A stretch of DNA of 64,000 bases from Arthrobacter sp. 9AX (GTDB lineage: Bacteria; Actinomycetota; Actinomycetes; Actinomycetales; Micrococcaceae): the NCBI RefSeq assembly GCF_902506095.1, contig NZ_LR733293.1, forward strand, positions 934,661 to 998,660, given 5' to 3'. Shown here piece by piece: positions 53,217 through 63,783 of the stretch. The notes under the pieces were generated by a model that was given only the letters and a program-made list of their open reading frames with translations, searched no databases and had not been told where the DNA came from. The position numbers were made by a program, and so were the translations under genes. Within the stretch, counting starts at the first letter, position 1, and each line of letters starts with the position of its first letter.

Positions 53217-55838
53217 CTAAGCGTTGACGATCAGTCCCAGTTCCGCTTTCGAGGCCAGTGCGTCGTGCCGAGGCAGGACCCGTACGGTGTAGCCGAAGGA
53301 CCCGGAGCGGTCGATCAACAGGGAGCCGCTGAACAAATGCCGGCCGCTGCCCAGGTCTTCCTGGACCTTCAGTTCCATCACGGTGATGTCCGACAACGTG
53401 TCGCTTTCCTCGGCACGCCCGTAGGCCACTTCCACGCTCACATCCTCAGGTGTGAGGCTGTGCAGGGACACGTAGGCGTTAACCTGGAGGATGTCCCCGA
53501 TCTGCGGATCCTCGGAGACTCCCACCGAGTCCACGTGCTCAACATGCACCTGCGGCCAGGCCGAGCGGACCTTCGCTATCCAGGCTGCGAGGTTGCGCGC
53601 CTGCGAGTACGAGTTAGCGCCTGCACTGCGGCCGGCCTCCGCCGCCGGGCGGTAGAGGATGTTCACGTAATCGCGCAGCATACGCTCGGCCGAAACCTTC
53701 GGCCCCAGGTGCGAGAGCGTGTGCTTGATCATTGACACCCAGTGCGTGGGCACCTTCTCCGTGGCCGACGTCGTGGACGGCCCGGCGGCCCCCGCGCTGG
53801 GGGAAACGGTGCTGCCGTAGAACCGCGGGGCCACCTGGGTCTCAAGGAGCTCGTACAGGGCGGCGGCCTCGATGTCGTCGCGTTCCTCAGGCGATGCGCC
53901 GTTATTGGCCGTGGGGATCGCCCAGCCGTTTTCGCCGTCGTACATCTCATCCCACCAGCCATCGAGCACCGACAGGTTCAGCGAACCGTTCAGCGCGGCC
54001 TTCATGCCGGAGGTTCCGCAGGCCTCAAGCGGCCGCAGCGGATTGTTCAGCCACACGTCGCAGCCCGGGAACAGGGTGCGGGCCATGGCGATGTCGTAGT
54101 TGGGCAGGAAGGCGATGCGGTGGCGGACCTCAGGGTCATCGGTGAAGCGGACCAGGTCCTGGATCATCTTCTTGCCCGCGTCGTCGGCCGGGTGGGACTT
54201 GCCGGCGATTACCAGCTGGATGGGGTGTTCCTTGTGCAGGAGCAGTGCCTTGAGCCGCTCCGGTTCGCGGAGCATCAGGGTGAGGCGCTTGTACGTGGGA
54301 ACGCGGCGGGCGAACCCGATGGTCAGTACGTCCGGGTCCAGCACGTTGTCCGTCCAGCCGAGCTCGGCGTCGGCAGCGCCGCGCTTCTTCCAGGCCGCAC
54401 GCAGCCGCTTGCGGACGTCCTCCACCAGGGCGGTCCGCATCTCGCGGCGCAACGTCCAGACGTCGGCGTCGCTGACGTTGTACGCCAGGTCCCAGCGGCC
54501 GTTGGCTTCCGCTTCGCTCCCGAACTGGTCCCGGGCAAGCTTGCCGATGCGGCTGTCCACCCAGGTGGGCACGTGCACGCCGTTGGTCACGGATGTGATG
54601 GGCACCTCGGAGTGGTCAAACCCCGGCCACAAGGCGGAGAACATGCCGCGGGACACTTCGCCGTGCAGCTTGGCCACGCCGTTGGCCCGCTGCGCCAGCC
54701 GCAATCCCATCACGGCCATGTTGAAGACGGACGGGTTCCCGTCGGCGTAGTTTTCACGGCCCAGTTCCAGGATCCGGTCCACGGGCACGGTCGGTGCCAG
54801 GCCCGCCTGGAAGAAGTGGTGGATCTGGGTGATCTCGAACCTGTCGATGCCGGCAGGCACCGGGGTGTGGGTGGTGAAGACGGTGGACGCGCGGCCCGCG
54901 GCCAGCGCCTCATCAAAGGTGAGGCCCTCGTCCCCGGCCATCAGTTCCTGGATGCGTTCGATGCCCAGGAATCCGGCATGGCCCTCGTTGGTGTGGAACA
55001 CCTCGGGTGCCACTGTTCCGGTGAGCTTCTGGAAGGCCCGCAGCGCCTTGACCCCGCCCATGCCCAGCAACAGTTCCTGCTGCAGCCGATGGTCCCCGCC
55101 GCCGCCGTAGAGGCGGTCGGTGATGCTGCGGGCCGCTTCGTCGTTGCCCGGGACGTTGGAGTCCAGGAGCAGCAACGGGACGCGCCCGACGTCGGCACGC
55201 CAGATGTGTGCCAGGAGGCGGCGGTTGTTGGGCAGCGGGAGTGACACCTGCACCGGCCGGCCGTTGCCGTCCGGGGAAGGCTCGCGGAGCAGGGTGAGCG
55301 GCAGCCCGTCAGGATCCAGCACCGGGTAGGTTTCCTGCTGCCAGGCATCCCGGGACAGCGACTGCTTGAAGTAGCCGGCCTGGTACAACAGGCCCACGCC
55401 GATCAGGGGCACGCCCAGGTCCGAGGCCGCCTTCAGGTGGTCACCGGCCAGGATGCCGAGGCCGCCGGAGTATTGCGGAAGGACTTCGGTGATGCCGAAT
55501 TCGGGGGAGAAGTAAGCAATCGAGGCCGGCGCGTCCGGGCCCAGGCCCTGGTACCAGCGCGGCTCCTCCAGGTACCGGTCAAGGTCCTCTTCGGCGGCGC
55601 GGACCCGCTCCACCACGGACTGGTCCGCGGCAAGCTGCTGGAGCTCTTCACGGCTCACCAGGCCCAGGAAACCGACGGGATCCTCGCCGCTTTCTGTCCA
55701 GAGGCGCGGGTTCAGGCCGGCGAACAGCTCCCGGGTGGGGCGGTGCCAGGACCAGCGCAAATTGCTGGCCAGCCGGGCCAGCGGGCGGATGGGCTCGGGG
55801 AGGAGCGTACGGACCGTAAATCTGCGGATTGCCTTCAC
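53217..55838 (-). CDS. glgP: Alpha-glucan phosphorylase
   Basis: The 873-residue enzyme releases glucose-1-phosphate from alpha-1,4-glucan. It belongs to the bacterial alpha-glucan phosphorylase branch rather than the animal-type glycogen phosphorylase: N-terminal RPLARLASNLRWSWHRPTREL, YFSPEFGITEVLPQYSGGLGILAGDHLKAASDLG split over the active-site entrance, HTNEGHAGF, and the PLP region NPLRPLEACGTSGMKAALNG. The C-terminal 150 residues form an extra beta-rich domain. GTG 55838 is chosen because the family N-terminus KAIRRFTVRTLLPEPIRP starts there and a -10 TAGTGT ends seven bases upstream. It is divergent from the glgE operon, which makes the polymer it degrades. Confidence 0.94.
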   Translation of the reverse strand: MKAIRRFTVRTLLPEPIRPLARLASNLRWSWHRPTRELFAGLNPRLWTESGEDPVGFLGLVSREELQQLAADQSVVERVRAAEEDLDRYLEEPRWYQGLGPDAPASIAYFSPEFGITEVLPQYSGGLGILAGDHLKAASDLGVPLIGVGLLYQAGYFKQSLSRDAWQQETYPVLDPDGLPLTLLREPSPDGNGRPVQVSLPLPNNRRLLAHIWRADVGRVPLLLLDSNVPGNDEAARSITDRLYGGGGDHRLQQELLLGMGGVKALRAFQKLTGTVAPEVFHTNEGHAGFLGIERIQELMAGDEGLTFDEALAAGRASTVFTTHTPVPAGIDRFEITQIHHFFQAGLAPTVPVDRILELGRENYADGNPSVFNMAVMGLRLAQRANGVAKLHGEVSRGMFSALWPGFDHSEVPITSVTNGVHVPTWVDSRIGKLARDQFGSEAEANGRWDLAYNVSDADVWTLRREMRTALVEDVRKRLRAAWKKRGAADAELGWTDNVLDPDVLTIGFARRVPTYKRLTLMLREPERLKALLLHKEHPIQLVIAGKSHPADDAGKKMIQDLVRFTDDPEVRHRIAFLPNYDIAMARTLFPGCDVWLNNPLRPLEACGTSGMKAALNGSLNLSVLDGWWDEMYDGENGWAIPTANNGASPEERDDIEAAALYELLETQVAPRFYGSTVSPSAGAAGPSTTSATEKVPTHWVSMIKHTLSHLGPKVSAERMLRDYVNILYRPAAEAGRSAGANSYSQARNLAAWIAKVRSAWPQVHVEHVDSVGVSEDPQIGDILQVNAYVSLHSLTPEDVSVEVAYGRAEESDTLSDITVMELKVQEDLGSGRHLFSGSLLIDRSGSFGYTVRVLPRHDALASKAELGLIVNA

Positions 55839-55845
55839 CTGCGTC

Positions 55846-55851
55846 ACACTA
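55846..55851 (-). promoter_or_regulatory. -10 element of a probably leaderless promoter (glgP)
   Basis: TAGTGT on the minus strand ends seven bases before the GTG at 55838. Confidence 0.45.
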
Positions 55852-55979
55852 ACTGACAAGATGCGCGGCCGGAACCAGCTTTGGGTTTCTTTTGGGTAAA
55901 TGACTGTGGGCACGGAGTAAATGACACGGGCCGCAACAAAATTAGTGCGCAAGGCTTAGCAATCCTGGCCATTTCTCGC

Positions 55980-55985
55980 TAACGT
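55980..55985 (+). promoter_or_regulatory. -10 element of a probably leaderless promoter (glgE operon)
   Basis: TAACGT ends seven bases before the GTG at 55993. It lies 128 bases from the divergent glgP element, so the two operons share one control region. Confidence 0.5.
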
Positions 55986-55992
55986 CGAGCGT

Positions 55993-58074
55993 GTGACGAC
56001 TAACTCAGGAACCAGTGCCGCATTAGACAATAAGCCCAAGAGCCGCATCACTGACGGCCTGCGGTTTGGACGTTTTCCCATCACCGCCGTGCAGCCGGTG
56101 GTGGACGGTGGAAGAGTCCCCGCCAAGGCCCTGCCGGGTGAGGGAATAGTGGTCGGGGCCACGGCCTTCCGCGAGGGGCATGACATGCTCGGGGTCAGTG
56201 CCGTGCTTCTCGACCCGGACGGCAACGAGCGCCAGCGGGTGAGGCTCGCACCGCCGCGCGGGGAACGCGGCATGGGGACGGACCGCTGGGAAGGCGTCCT
56301 CACGCCGTCGGACGTCGGCAACTGGTCCTTCGTCATCGAGGCCTGGCACGACCGCTACGGTACCTGGCACCACAACGCCGAGGTGAAGGTGGACGCCGGA
56401 ATCGACGTGGAACTGATGCTCGCCGAGGGTGCGGCACTGCTGGGTGAAGCGGCCCACGACGACTCGCGCAGCGAGGCGGACAGGGCAACATTGCGGTGGG
56501 TCGCCGAGCGGCTGGCGGACGGGTCCCTGAGCGCGGAAGAGCGTCTGGCTGCCGGGTTCAGTCACGGCGTGGCGGAAATCGTGGAGCGAGAGCCCATTCG
56601 CGAACTGGTGACAGTCTCCGAGCGGTTCCCGCTGCTGGTGGAGAGGGACCTCGCGGGCCGGGGTGCCTGGTACGAATTCTTCCCCCGTTCGGAGGGCGCC
56701 GTCCGCAACCACGAGACGGGAGCCTGGACTTCCGGGAACTTCCGCACCGCAGCCAAACGCCTCGACGCCGTGGCCGCCATGGGCTTCGACGTGCTGTACA
56801 TGCCGCCTATCCACCCCATCGGCATCCAGCACCGCAAGGGGCCCAACAACACGCTGGTGGCCGGCCCCAACGATCCCGGGTCGCCATGGGCCATCGGTGC
56901 CAAGGAAGGTGGCCACGATGCCATCCACCCGGACCTTGGCACATTCGAGGACTTTGACGCTTTCGTGGCGCGGGCCAATGAACTGGGCTTGGAAGTGGCC
57001 CTGGACCTGGCATTGCAGGCCGCCCCGGACCACCCCTGGGTGCAGTCACATCCGGAGTGGTTCACCACCCGCGTTGATGGCAGCATCGCCTATGCGGAAA
57101 ATCCGCCTAAGAAGTACCAGGACATTTACCCGCTGAATTTCGATAATGATCCGGAAGGGCTCTCAAACGAAATTCTCCGCATTGTCCTGCTGTGGGTCAG
57201 CCACGGCGTAAGAATATTCCGCGTCGATAACCCGCACACCAAACCCGTGTGGTTCTGGGAATGGCTGATTGCGCAGGTAAATAAGGAAGCTCCGGGCGTG
57301 GTGTTCCTCGCTGAGGCTTTCACCCGCCCCGCCATGATGCACGCGCTGGGCCGTGCCGGCTTCCAGCAGTCCTACACCTACTTCACGTGGCGCAATACCA
57401 AGAAGGAAATCGAGGACTACTTCACCGAGGTCAGCCACGAATCGCCGGCCTTCTTCCGGCCCAACTTCTTTGTGAACACGCCGGACATCCTCACCGAATA
57501 CCTTCAGTTCGGCGGCCCTGCGGCCTTCAAGATCAGGGCGGCACTGGCGTCCACTGCCAGCCCGTTGTGGGGGGTCTACGCCGGTTACGAACTGTACGAG
57601 CACGTTGCGCGGCCGGGAGCCGAGGAGTACATCGACAACGAGAAGTTCGAGTACAAAGCACGTGACTGGGATGCTGCGGCCCAGTCCGGAAGGACCCTGG
57701 CGCCATACATCACCAGGCTGAACGAGATCCGGCATCAGCATCCGGCGCTGCAGGACCTGCAGAACCTGACCGTGCACTCCAGCACCGACGATTCCACCGT
57801 GGTGTACTCAAAGCACAAGACGCTGCCTGACGGTTCCAAGGACACCATCATTGTGGTGGTGAACGTGGATCCGCACGTCACCAAGGAGAGCAGCGTCTGG
57901 CTGGACCTCGCGGCCCTGGAACTGGATCCGGACGACCTCACGGCGAACAACGGCTTCCATGTGGACGACCTCATCTCCGGCGAAAGCTGGGAATGGGGCG
58001 AGTTCAACTACGTCCGTCTCGACCCGCATATTGAGCCCGCACACATCCTGAGTGTGAGGAGAGCGCATCAGTGA
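55993..58074 (+). CDS. glgE: Alpha-1,4-glucan:maltose-1-phosphate maltosyltransferase GlgE
   Basis: The 693-residue enzyme transfers maltosyl units from maltose-1-phosphate to alpha-glucan chains. It has an N-terminal beta domain (residues 20-130) and a helical bundle that forms the dimer interface. The GH13_3 barrel carries [30 protein letters not shown] with nucleophile Asp412 and [12 protein letters not shown] with acid/base Glu441; the 29-residue spacing equals that of the Streptomyces enzyme. The phosphate-binding region [14 protein letters not shown] is present. GTG 55993 heads a three-gene operon. Its TGA overlaps the GTG of treS. Confidence 0.96.
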   Translation: MTTNSGTSAALDNKPKSRITDGLRFGRFPITAVQPVVDGGRVPAKALPGEGIVVGATAFREGHDMLGVSAVLLDPDGNERQRVRLAPPRGERGMGTDRWEGVLTPSDVGNWSFVIEAWHDRYGTWHHNAEVKVDAGIDVELMLAEGAALLGEAAHDDSRSEADRATLRWVAERLADGSLSAEERLAAGFSHGVAEIVEREPIRELVTVSERFPLLVERDLAGRGAWYEFFPRSEGAVRNHETGAWTSGNFRTAAKRLDAVAAMGFDVLYMPPIHPIGIQHRKGPNNTLVAGPNDPGSPWAIGAKEGGHDAIHPDLGTFEDFDAFVARANELGLEVALDLALQAAPDHPWVQSHPEWFTTRVDGSIAYAENPPKKYQDIYPLNFDNDPEGLSNEILRIVLLWVSHGVRIFRVDNPHTKPVWFWEWLIAQVNKEAPGVVFLAEAFTRPAMMHALGRAGFQQSYTYFTWRNTKKEIEDYFTEVSHESPAFFRPNFFVNTPDILTEYLQFGGPAAFKIRAALASTASPLWGVYAGYELYEHVARPGAEEYIDNEKFEYKARDWDAAAQSGRTLAPYITRLNEIRHQHPALQDLQNLTVHSSTDDSTVVYSKHKTLPDGSKDTIIVVVNVDPHVTKESSVWLDLAALELDPDDLTANNGFHVDDLISGESWEWGEFNYVRLDPHIEPAHILSVRRAHQ

Positions 58075-59867
58075 GTTTTAATCCGCAAAGTTCGGGCCAG
58101 CATTTCACGCCGAAGAGCACCTTCGAACTGAATGCCCCGGGCCTGCAGCACGATCCTCTGTGGTACCGGAAGGCCGTTTTCTACGAGGTCCTCGTCAGAG
58201 CTTTTGCGGATGCCAACGGTGACGGCTCGGGAGATTTCTCGGGCCTCATCGACAGGCTTGACTACCTGCAGTGGCTGGGCGTGGACTGCCTCTGGCTCCC
58301 CCCGTTCTTCCAGTCCCCGCTGCGCGATGGCGGCTACGACATCTCCGACTACAACTCGGTGCTGGACGAGTTCGGCACCATCACCGACTTCAAGCGGCTG
58401 GTGGCCGAAGCGCACGCCAGGGGAGTGCGGGTCATCATCGACCTGCCCCTGAACCACACCTCCGACCAGCACCCCTGGTTCCAGGAATCACGGAAGGATC
58501 CGGACGGCCCGTACGGCGACTTCTACGTGTGGAGCGACACGGACGAGAAGTACCAGGACGCCCGGATCATCTTCGTGGACACCGAGGAATCGAACTGGAC
58601 CTTCGACCCCATCCGCCGCCAGTTTTTCTGGCACCGGTTTTTCAGCCACCAGCCGGACCTGAACTTCGAGAACCCCAAGGTCATCGAGGCGCTGTTTGAC
58701 GTGGTGCGGTTCTGGCTGGACCAGGGCATCGACGGGTTCCGTGCCGATGCCATCCCGTACCTCTACGAGGAGGAGGGCACCAACTGCGAGAACCTGCCCG
58801 CCACCCACGAGTTCCTCCGCAGGCTCCGGTCCATGGTGGACGAGAGCTACCCCGGCCGCGTCATCATTGCCGAGGCCAACCAGCCGCCCAACGAGGTGGT
58901 GGAGTACTTCGGGACGGAAGAGGACCCCGAATGCCACATGGCCTTCCACTTCCCCATCATGCCCCGCCTGTACTATGCGCTCCGGGACCAGAAGGCCGCT
59001 CCCATCATCGAGACGATGAAGGACACCCCGAACATTCCTGAAGGCGCCCAGTGGGGGACGTTCCTGCGGAACCATGACGAGCTGACCCTGGAGATGGTTA
59101 CCGCGGACGAACGGGCCGCCATGCTCGGCTGGTACGCGCCGGACCCCCGGATGCGTGCCAACATCGGCATCCGGCGCCGGCTGGCGCCGCTGCTGGACAA
59201 CTCCCGCGCCGAGATCGAACTGATCAACGCCCTGCTGCTCTCGCTGCCGGGCAGCCCGTTCCTGTATTACGGGGACGAAATCGGCATGGGTGACAACATC
59301 TGGCTCGAGGACCGGGACGCCGTCCGCACCCCGATGCAGTGGAACCCGGACCGCAACGCAGGGTTCTCCCACGCGGACCCGGGCAAGCTGTACCTGCCGG
59401 TGATCCAGTCCCTGGTCTATAACTACAACATGGCCAACGTCGAGGCCGAAGCCGCGCATTCGGGTTCCCTGCTCCGGTGGACCCGGCAGATCCTTAGCGT
59501 CCGCAAGAACCACCCCGCGTTTGGCCTGGGTTCCTTCAAGCACGTCGAAGCCGACCACGACGCGGTGCTGGCGTACCTCCGGGAACTGCCCGCCGGCAAC
59601 TCCGCGGGGGTGGACGGCGAAAGCGTCCTGTGCGCTTTCAACCTCTCGCAGCATCCAGTGGCCGCCAGGCTGCGCATTCCGGATTACGCCGGGCGCGGCC
59701 TTCGGGACGTGTTCGGCGGCCAGCCATTTCCTGGCATCAACGAGGACGGAACGCTGACGCTGACCCTGGGCAGCCATGATTTCTTCTGGCTGCGCGTCCG
59801 GTCCGCGGCGTCCAATCCTTCGTCTCCCTATACCCAGGCTATGCCGATCCTCTCGATTGAGAACTGA
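58071..59867 (+). CDS. treS: Maltose alpha-D-glucosyltransferase (trehalose synthase)
   Basis: The 598-residue GH13 enzyme interconverts trehalose and maltose. Marked motifs are [54 protein letters not shown] (nucleophile Asp226), IIAEANQPP (acid/base Glu268) and [18 protein letters not shown]. Unlike some TreS proteins it has no maltokinase domain of its own. The GTG start overlaps the glgE stop by four bases (GTGA), and the mak/glgB gene begins one base after its stop, so maltose formed here is channelled to the next two steps. Confidence 0.96.
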   Translation: MSFNPQSSGQHFTPKSTFELNAPGLQHDPLWYRKAVFYEVLVRAFADANGDGSGDFSGLIDRLDYLQWLGVDCLWLPPFFQSPLRDGGYDISDYNSVLDEFGTITDFKRLVAEAHARGVRVIIDLPLNHTSDQHPWFQESRKDPDGPYGDFYVWSDTDEKYQDARIIFVDTEESNWTFDPIRRQFFWHRFFSHQPDLNFENPKVIEALFDVVRFWLDQGIDGFRADAIPYLYEEEGTNCENLPATHEFLRRLRSMVDESYPGRVIIAEANQPPNEVVEYFGTEEDPECHMAFHFPIMPRLYYALRDQKAAPIIETMKDTPNIPEGAQWGTFLRNHDELTLEMVTADERAAMLGWYAPDPRMRANIGIRRRLAPLLDNSRAEIELINALLLSLPGSPFLYYGDEIGMGDNIWLEDRDAVRTPMQWNPDRNAGFSHADPGKLYLPVIQSLVYNYNMANVEAEAAHSGSLLRWTRQILSVRKNHPAFGLGSFKHVEADHDAVLAYLRELPAGNSAGVDGESVLCAFNLSQHPVAARLRIPDYAGRGLRDVFGGQPFPGINEDGTLTLTLGSHDFFWLRVRSAASNPSSPYTQAMPILSIEN

Positions 59868-59868
59868 C

Positions 59869-62800
59869 ATGAACCAGCCCATCCTTACTCCCGCCCTGAC
59901 CGCACTGCTTCAGGAATGGCTTCCCAGGCAGCGGTGGTTCCCTGTCAAGACACCCGGCTTCGAGGTGGCCCAGGCCGGCAGCCTCGGGCTCGAGGATCCT
60001 TCCGGCCACGCGGCGCTCGCGGTGTTCCTCCTGAAGGTCACCACCAAGGGGGCCGACGGCGGCCGCCGCACCGAAGTGGTGCAGGTTCCCTTGAGTTTCC
60101 GGCCGGCACCGGCAGCCGGCATGGAGCGGGCGCTGATCGGCGAGGCGGCAGGTATGGATCCCTCCAGGCCCTGGGTCTACGACGCCGTGCACGATCCCGA
60201 CTTCGTGGGCGCCTGGCTCGAGCTGATGCGTCACGGGCAGAAGGCTCCCAGCGGAACGGCCGCGGGGTTCCGGACGCCGGGAGTCCACCGGCTTCCCACC
60301 GCCCGGGGCGTGGTGAAGGTGCTGTCGGGTGAGCAGTCCAACAGTTCGGTGATCGTTGATGACGGCGAATCGGCCGCCATCGTGAAATTCTTCCGTGTCC
60401 TCTCCGAAGGAACCAATCCCGAAGTTGAGGTCGGTGCCGCCCTTACCTCGGCCGGTACCTCTGAAGTTCCCGCGACCCTCGGCTGGGTGCGCGGCGAGTG
60501 GCTGGCGCAAGGCCTTCCTTCCCGGGCGGGCACTGCCACGGGTTCCCGGCACGCCGAGGGGGAGCTGGCTGTAGCCCATGAATTCCTTGCCGGCGGGCTT
60601 GATGCCTGGCGCCTGGCCGTTGACGCGGCGCGGTCCGGAACGGACTTTACGGCGGAGGCGCGCGCCCTTGGCGCCGCCACGGCGACGGTCCACCGCCGGC
60701 TTGCCGAAGCCCTGGGACAGTCCAGCGAGGCTGAGCCGGGCAAGGGGATTGGGACCGGAGTAGCCCAGCGGGTCCGGCAGGCCTGGGCGGAAGCCGCTTC
60801 CGCCGTCGGACCTTACGACGAGGCCCTGGACCGCCTGCTGGACGGGCTCGACGGCGTCGCGGCCGGTCCGCTGCAGCGGATCCACGGAGACCTCCACCTG
60901 GGCCAGATCCTGCAGGTTCCGGGGCAGGCCGGGACCGGGCCCCGGTGGGCCATCCTCGACTTCGAGGGCGAGCCCCTGCGACCGATCGCAGAACGGAACG
61001 TTCCCGACGTTCCCCTCCGCGATGTGGTGGGGATGCTGCGCTCCTTCGACTACGCCGCAGGGGCCGCGCACCGCGAGCAGGAGGGCGCGCAGGTGCCCGC
61101 CTCCTGGGTGGATGACTGCGCCGACGCGTTCCTTGCGGGGTATGCGGAAGTCACGCCCGGTACCGTGGCCAAGGACTCGCCACTCTTTGTGGCATTGTGG
61201 CTGGACAAGGCACTGTACGAAGTAGTTTATGAAATGCGTAACAGGCCCGACTGGCTGGCGATCCCCGTGAACGCCGCCAGGCGGCTCCTTAGCGGTAACG
61301 GCACCGGCGACCAGGCCGGAGCAGCATCGGAAGGTAAGGAAATGACAGGCTCAGCACGAACCGACCGTCCGGGGGTGCCGCTGCAAGTGGACGCGGATAC
61401 CCTGGGCAAGATCGCGAACGGCGAACACCACGCCCCCCATTCTGTCCTGGGCGCACACCTGGATAACTACGGCCACGTCACCATCCGTACCGTGAAGCAC
61501 ATGGCGGAGTCCGTCACGGTGATCACCGCTGCGGGCGAGGTTCCCATGGAACACGAGGCCCACGGCGTGTGGGTGGCCGTCATGGAGCCGCTGCAGCACG
61601 GCCACGTTCCGGATTACCGGCTGGCCGTCACCTACCCGGGCGCCGAACCCGTCACCGTGGACGAGCCCTACCGCTACCTGCCCACGGTGGGTGAAGTGGA
61701 TCTGCACCTCATCGGTGAAGGCCGGCACGAGAAACTCTGGGAGGTCCTCGGTGCCCACGTCCAGCACTACAAGTCCTCCCTCGGCGACGTGGATGGTGTG
61801 TCCTTCGCCGTGTGGGCACCCAACGCGCAGGCAGTACGGGTCAAGGGCGATTTCAACGCCTGGGACGGGCGGGAGAATTCGATGCGTTCCCTGGGTTCGT
61901 CCGGGGTCTGGGAAATCTTTATTCCCGGCGTGACCGCCGGGGCGTGCTACAAATTCGAGATCCGCACGCGGAGCGGTTACTGGGTGGAGAAGGCCGACCC
62001 TCTGGCGTTCGGAACCGAGGTCCCGCCGCTGACCGCCTCCCGTGTTGTGGAGCCGTCGTACGCGTTCAAGGACGACAAGTGGATGGAGGCCCGCTCTAAG
62101 CGGGATCCGCACAACTCGCCCATGAGCGTCTACGAAGTGCACCTCGGTTCCTGGAAGCTGGGCCTCGGCTACCGGGAACTTGCCAAGGAACTGGTGGACT
62201 ACGTCAAGTGGATGGGGTTCACCCACGTGGAGTTCATGCCGGTGGCCGAGCACCCGTTCGGCGGTTCATGGGGTTACCAGGTCACCTCATACTTCGCCCC
62301 CACGTCCCGGTTCGGCCACCCGGACGAATTCCGGTACCTCGTGGACGCACTCCACCAGGCCGGCATCGGCGTCCTGCTGGACTGGGTTCCCGCCCACTTC
62401 CCTAAGGACGCCTGGGCCCTGGCACAGTTCGACGGGGAACCCCTCTACGAGCACTCCGACCCGGCCTTGGGCGAACACCCCGACTGGGGCACGCTGATCT
62501 TCGACTTCGGCCGGACGGAGGTCCGCAACTTCCTGGTGGCCAACGCGTTGTACTGGCTTGACGAGTTCCACATCGACGGCCTGCGTGTGGACGCCGTGGC
62601 CTCGATGCTCTACCTGGACTACTCACGGGAAGAGGGACAGTGGCGGCCCAACCGCTTCGGCGGCAGGGAGAACCTGGAAGCAATCTCCTTCCTGCAGGAA
62701 GTCAACGCCACGGTGTACAAGACCCACCCCGGCGCGGTGATGATTGCCGAGGAATCAACCGCTTTCCCCGGCGTTACCGCACCGACGAGCCACGGCGGCC

Positions 62801-63558
62801 TGGGCTTCGGCCTGAAGTGGAACATGGGCTGGATGCACGACTCCCTCAAGTACGCCTCCGAGGACCCGGTGAACCGCAAGTGGCACCACGGCACCATTAC
62901 GTTCTCCATGGTCTATGCCTTCACCGAGAACTTCCTGCTGCCCATCAGCCACGATGAGGTAGTCCACGGCAAGGGATCCATGCTCCGCAAGATGCCCGGC
63001 GACCGCTGGCAGCAGCTGGCTAACCTGCGTGCTTTCCTGGCATATCAGTGGGCACACCCGGGCAAGCAGCTCATCTTCATGGGCACGGAATTCGGCCAGG
63101 AAGCGGAGTGGTCCGAACTGCACGGCCTCGACTGGTATCTCGCGGATATCCCGGCGCACCAGGGTGTGCAGCTGCTGACGAAGGCCCTCAACGAGGTTTA
63201 CGCGTCCACCCCTGCCCTCTACACCCGCGACAATGAACCGGGCGGCTTCCAGTGGATCAACGGGGGAGACGCGGACCGCAACGTCCTGTCCTTCATCCGA
63301 TGGGACAAGGAAGGCAACCCGCTGGTGTGCGCCATCAACTTCTCGGGCGCACCGCACGCCGGCTACACGCTGGGTGTGCCGGAAGCAGGGGCCTGGATTG
63401 AGGTGCTCAACACCGACGACACCACGTACGGCGGATCCGGCGTGCTCAACAGTGGAGAACTGAAGGCGACCGGGGAGGGGCAGGACGGCCAGCCGGCCAC
63501 GTTGAGCGTCACCCTGCCACCGCTGGGTGCCGCCTACTTCAAGCCGGCTGCCGGCTGA
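59869..63558 (+). CDS. glgB: Maltokinase-glycogen branching enzyme fusion (Mak-GlgB)
   Basis: One open frame of 1229 residues joins two enzymes. Residues 1 to about 480 are a maltokinase of the Pep2/Mak type: QEWLPRQRWFPVKTPGFEV, then VKVLSGEQSNSSVIVDD, catalytic IHGDLHLGQIL (Asp341) and metal-binding ILDFEGEPLRP. Residues 500-1229 are a GH13_9 branching enzyme with two N-terminal beta modules (HHAPHSVLGAHL, FAVWAPNAQAVRVKGDFNAWDG), FMPVAEHPFGGSWGYQVTSY, GLRVDAVASMLYLDY (Asp908), MIAEESTAFPGV (Glu961) and ISHDEVVHGKGS. It phosphorylates maltose for GlgE and adds alpha-1,6 branches to the product. At 61342, exactly between the domains, an in-frame ATG follows AAGGTAAGGAA, so a separate GlgB could also be initiated. 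A GC-rich linker (GTGDQAGAASEGK) connects the halves. Confidence 0.94.
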   Translation: MNQPILTPALTALLQEWLPRQRWFPVKTPGFEVAQAGSLGLEDPSGHAALAVFLLKVTTKGADGGRRTEVVQVPLSFRPAPAAGMERALIGEAAGMDPSRPWVYDAVHDPDFVGAWLELMRHGQKAPSGTAAGFRTPGVHRLPTARGVVKVLSGEQSNSSVIVDDGESAAIVKFFRVLSEGTNPEVEVGAALTSAGTSEVPATLGWVRGEWLAQGLPSRAGTATGSRHAEGELAVAHEFLAGGLDAWRLAVDAARSGTDFTAEARALGAATATVHRRLAEALGQSSEAEPGKGIGTGVAQRVRQAWAEAASAVGPYDEALDRLLDGLDGVAAGPLQRIHGDLHLGQILQVPGQAGTGPRWAILDFEGEPLRPIAERNVPDVPLRDVVGMLRSFDYAAGAAHREQEGAQVPASWVDDCADAFLAGYAEVTPGTVAKDSPLFVALWLDKALYEVVYEMRNRPDWLAIPVNAARRLLSGNGTGDQAGAASEGKEMTGSARTDRPGVPLQVDADTLGKIANGEHHAPHSVLGAHLDNYGHVTIRTVKHMAESVTVITAAGEVPMEHEAHGVWVAVMEPLQHGHVPDYRLAVTYPGAEPVTVDEPYRYLPTVGEVDLHLIGEGRHEKLWEVLGAHVQHYKSSLGDVDGVSFAVWAPNAQAVRVKGDFNAWDGRENSMRSLGSSGVWEIFIPGVTAGACYKFEIRTRSGYWVEKADPLAFGTEVPPLTASRVVEPSYAFKDDKWMEARSKRDPHNSPMSVYEVHLGSWKLGLGYRELAKELVDYVKWMGFTHVEFMPVAEHPFGGSWGYQVTSYFAPTSRFGHPDEFRYLVDALHQAGIGVLLDWVPAHFPKDAWALAQFDGEPLYEHSDPALGEHPDWGTLIFDFGRTEVRNFLVANALYWLDEFHIDGLRVDAVASMLYLDYSREEGQWRPNRFGGRENLEAISFLQEVNATVYKTHPGAVMIAEESTAFPGVTAPTSHGGLGFGLKWNMGWMHDSLKYASEDPVNRKWHHGTITFSMVYAFTENFLLPISHDEVVHGKGSMLRKMPGDRWQQLANLRAFLAYQWAHPGKQLIFMGTEFGQEAEWSELHGLDWYLADIPAHQGVQLLTKALNEVYASTPALYTRDNEPGGFQWINGGDADRNVLSFIRWDKEGNPLVCAINFSGAPHAGYTLGVPEAGAWIEVLNTDDTTYGGSGVLNSGELKATGEGQDGQPATLSVTLPPLGAAYFKPAAG
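61331..61344 (+). promoter_or_regulatory. Internal ribosome binding site and ATG at the Mak/GlgB joint
   Basis: AAGGTAAGGA lies one base upstream of the in-frame ATG at 61342 (codon 492), with its AAGG core about seven bases away. It precedes the N-terminus MTGSARTDRPGVPLQ, where a stand-alone GlgB would begin. Confidence 0.5.
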
Positions 63559-63580
63559 CCTCTGTTGTTTCAGTACCGCG

Positions 63581-63614
63581 AAAGCCCGGGATCCTTGTGA
63601 TTCCGGGCTTTTTC
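63581..63614 (+). terminator. Intrinsic terminator of the glgE-treS-mak/glgB operon
   Basis: AAAGCCCGG pairs with CCGGGCTTT around a short loop, followed by TTTTTCG, 23 bases past the stop codon. Confidence 0.88.
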
Positions 63615-63644
63615 GTGGCACTGCGCGGCTGCGTGGAACCCCGG

Positions 63645-63674
63645 TTGGCCATCTCGCCGCAGTGGTGGTAGAGT
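63645..63674 (+). promoter_or_regulatory. Upstream rRNA operon promoter (candidate)
   Basis: TTGGCC, an 18-base spacer and TAGAGT form a plausible promoter about 100 bases before the stronger one. Tandem promoters are usual for ribosomal RNA operons. Confidence 0.45.
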
Positions 63675-63754
63675 TTATTTCCGCGCTGGTCCACGGAGTC
63701 AGCCGGAAAAACCGACAATCAAGCCTCACGGTGATGATGGTCGCGGACGCCGGT

Positions 63755-63783
63755 TTGACAAGCGGAAAGCCAGCGGGTAAGTT
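63755..63783 (+). promoter_or_regulatory. Main rRNA operon promoter
   Basis: A consensus -35 TTGACA (63755-63760), a 17-base spacer and -10 TAAGTT (63778-63783) precede a leader that leads into the right edge. Confidence 0.75.

Noticed and set aside
53742..55244. 500-codon plus-strand frame opposite glgP
   Set aside because: Shadow of the phosphorylase, whose motifs are unambiguous.
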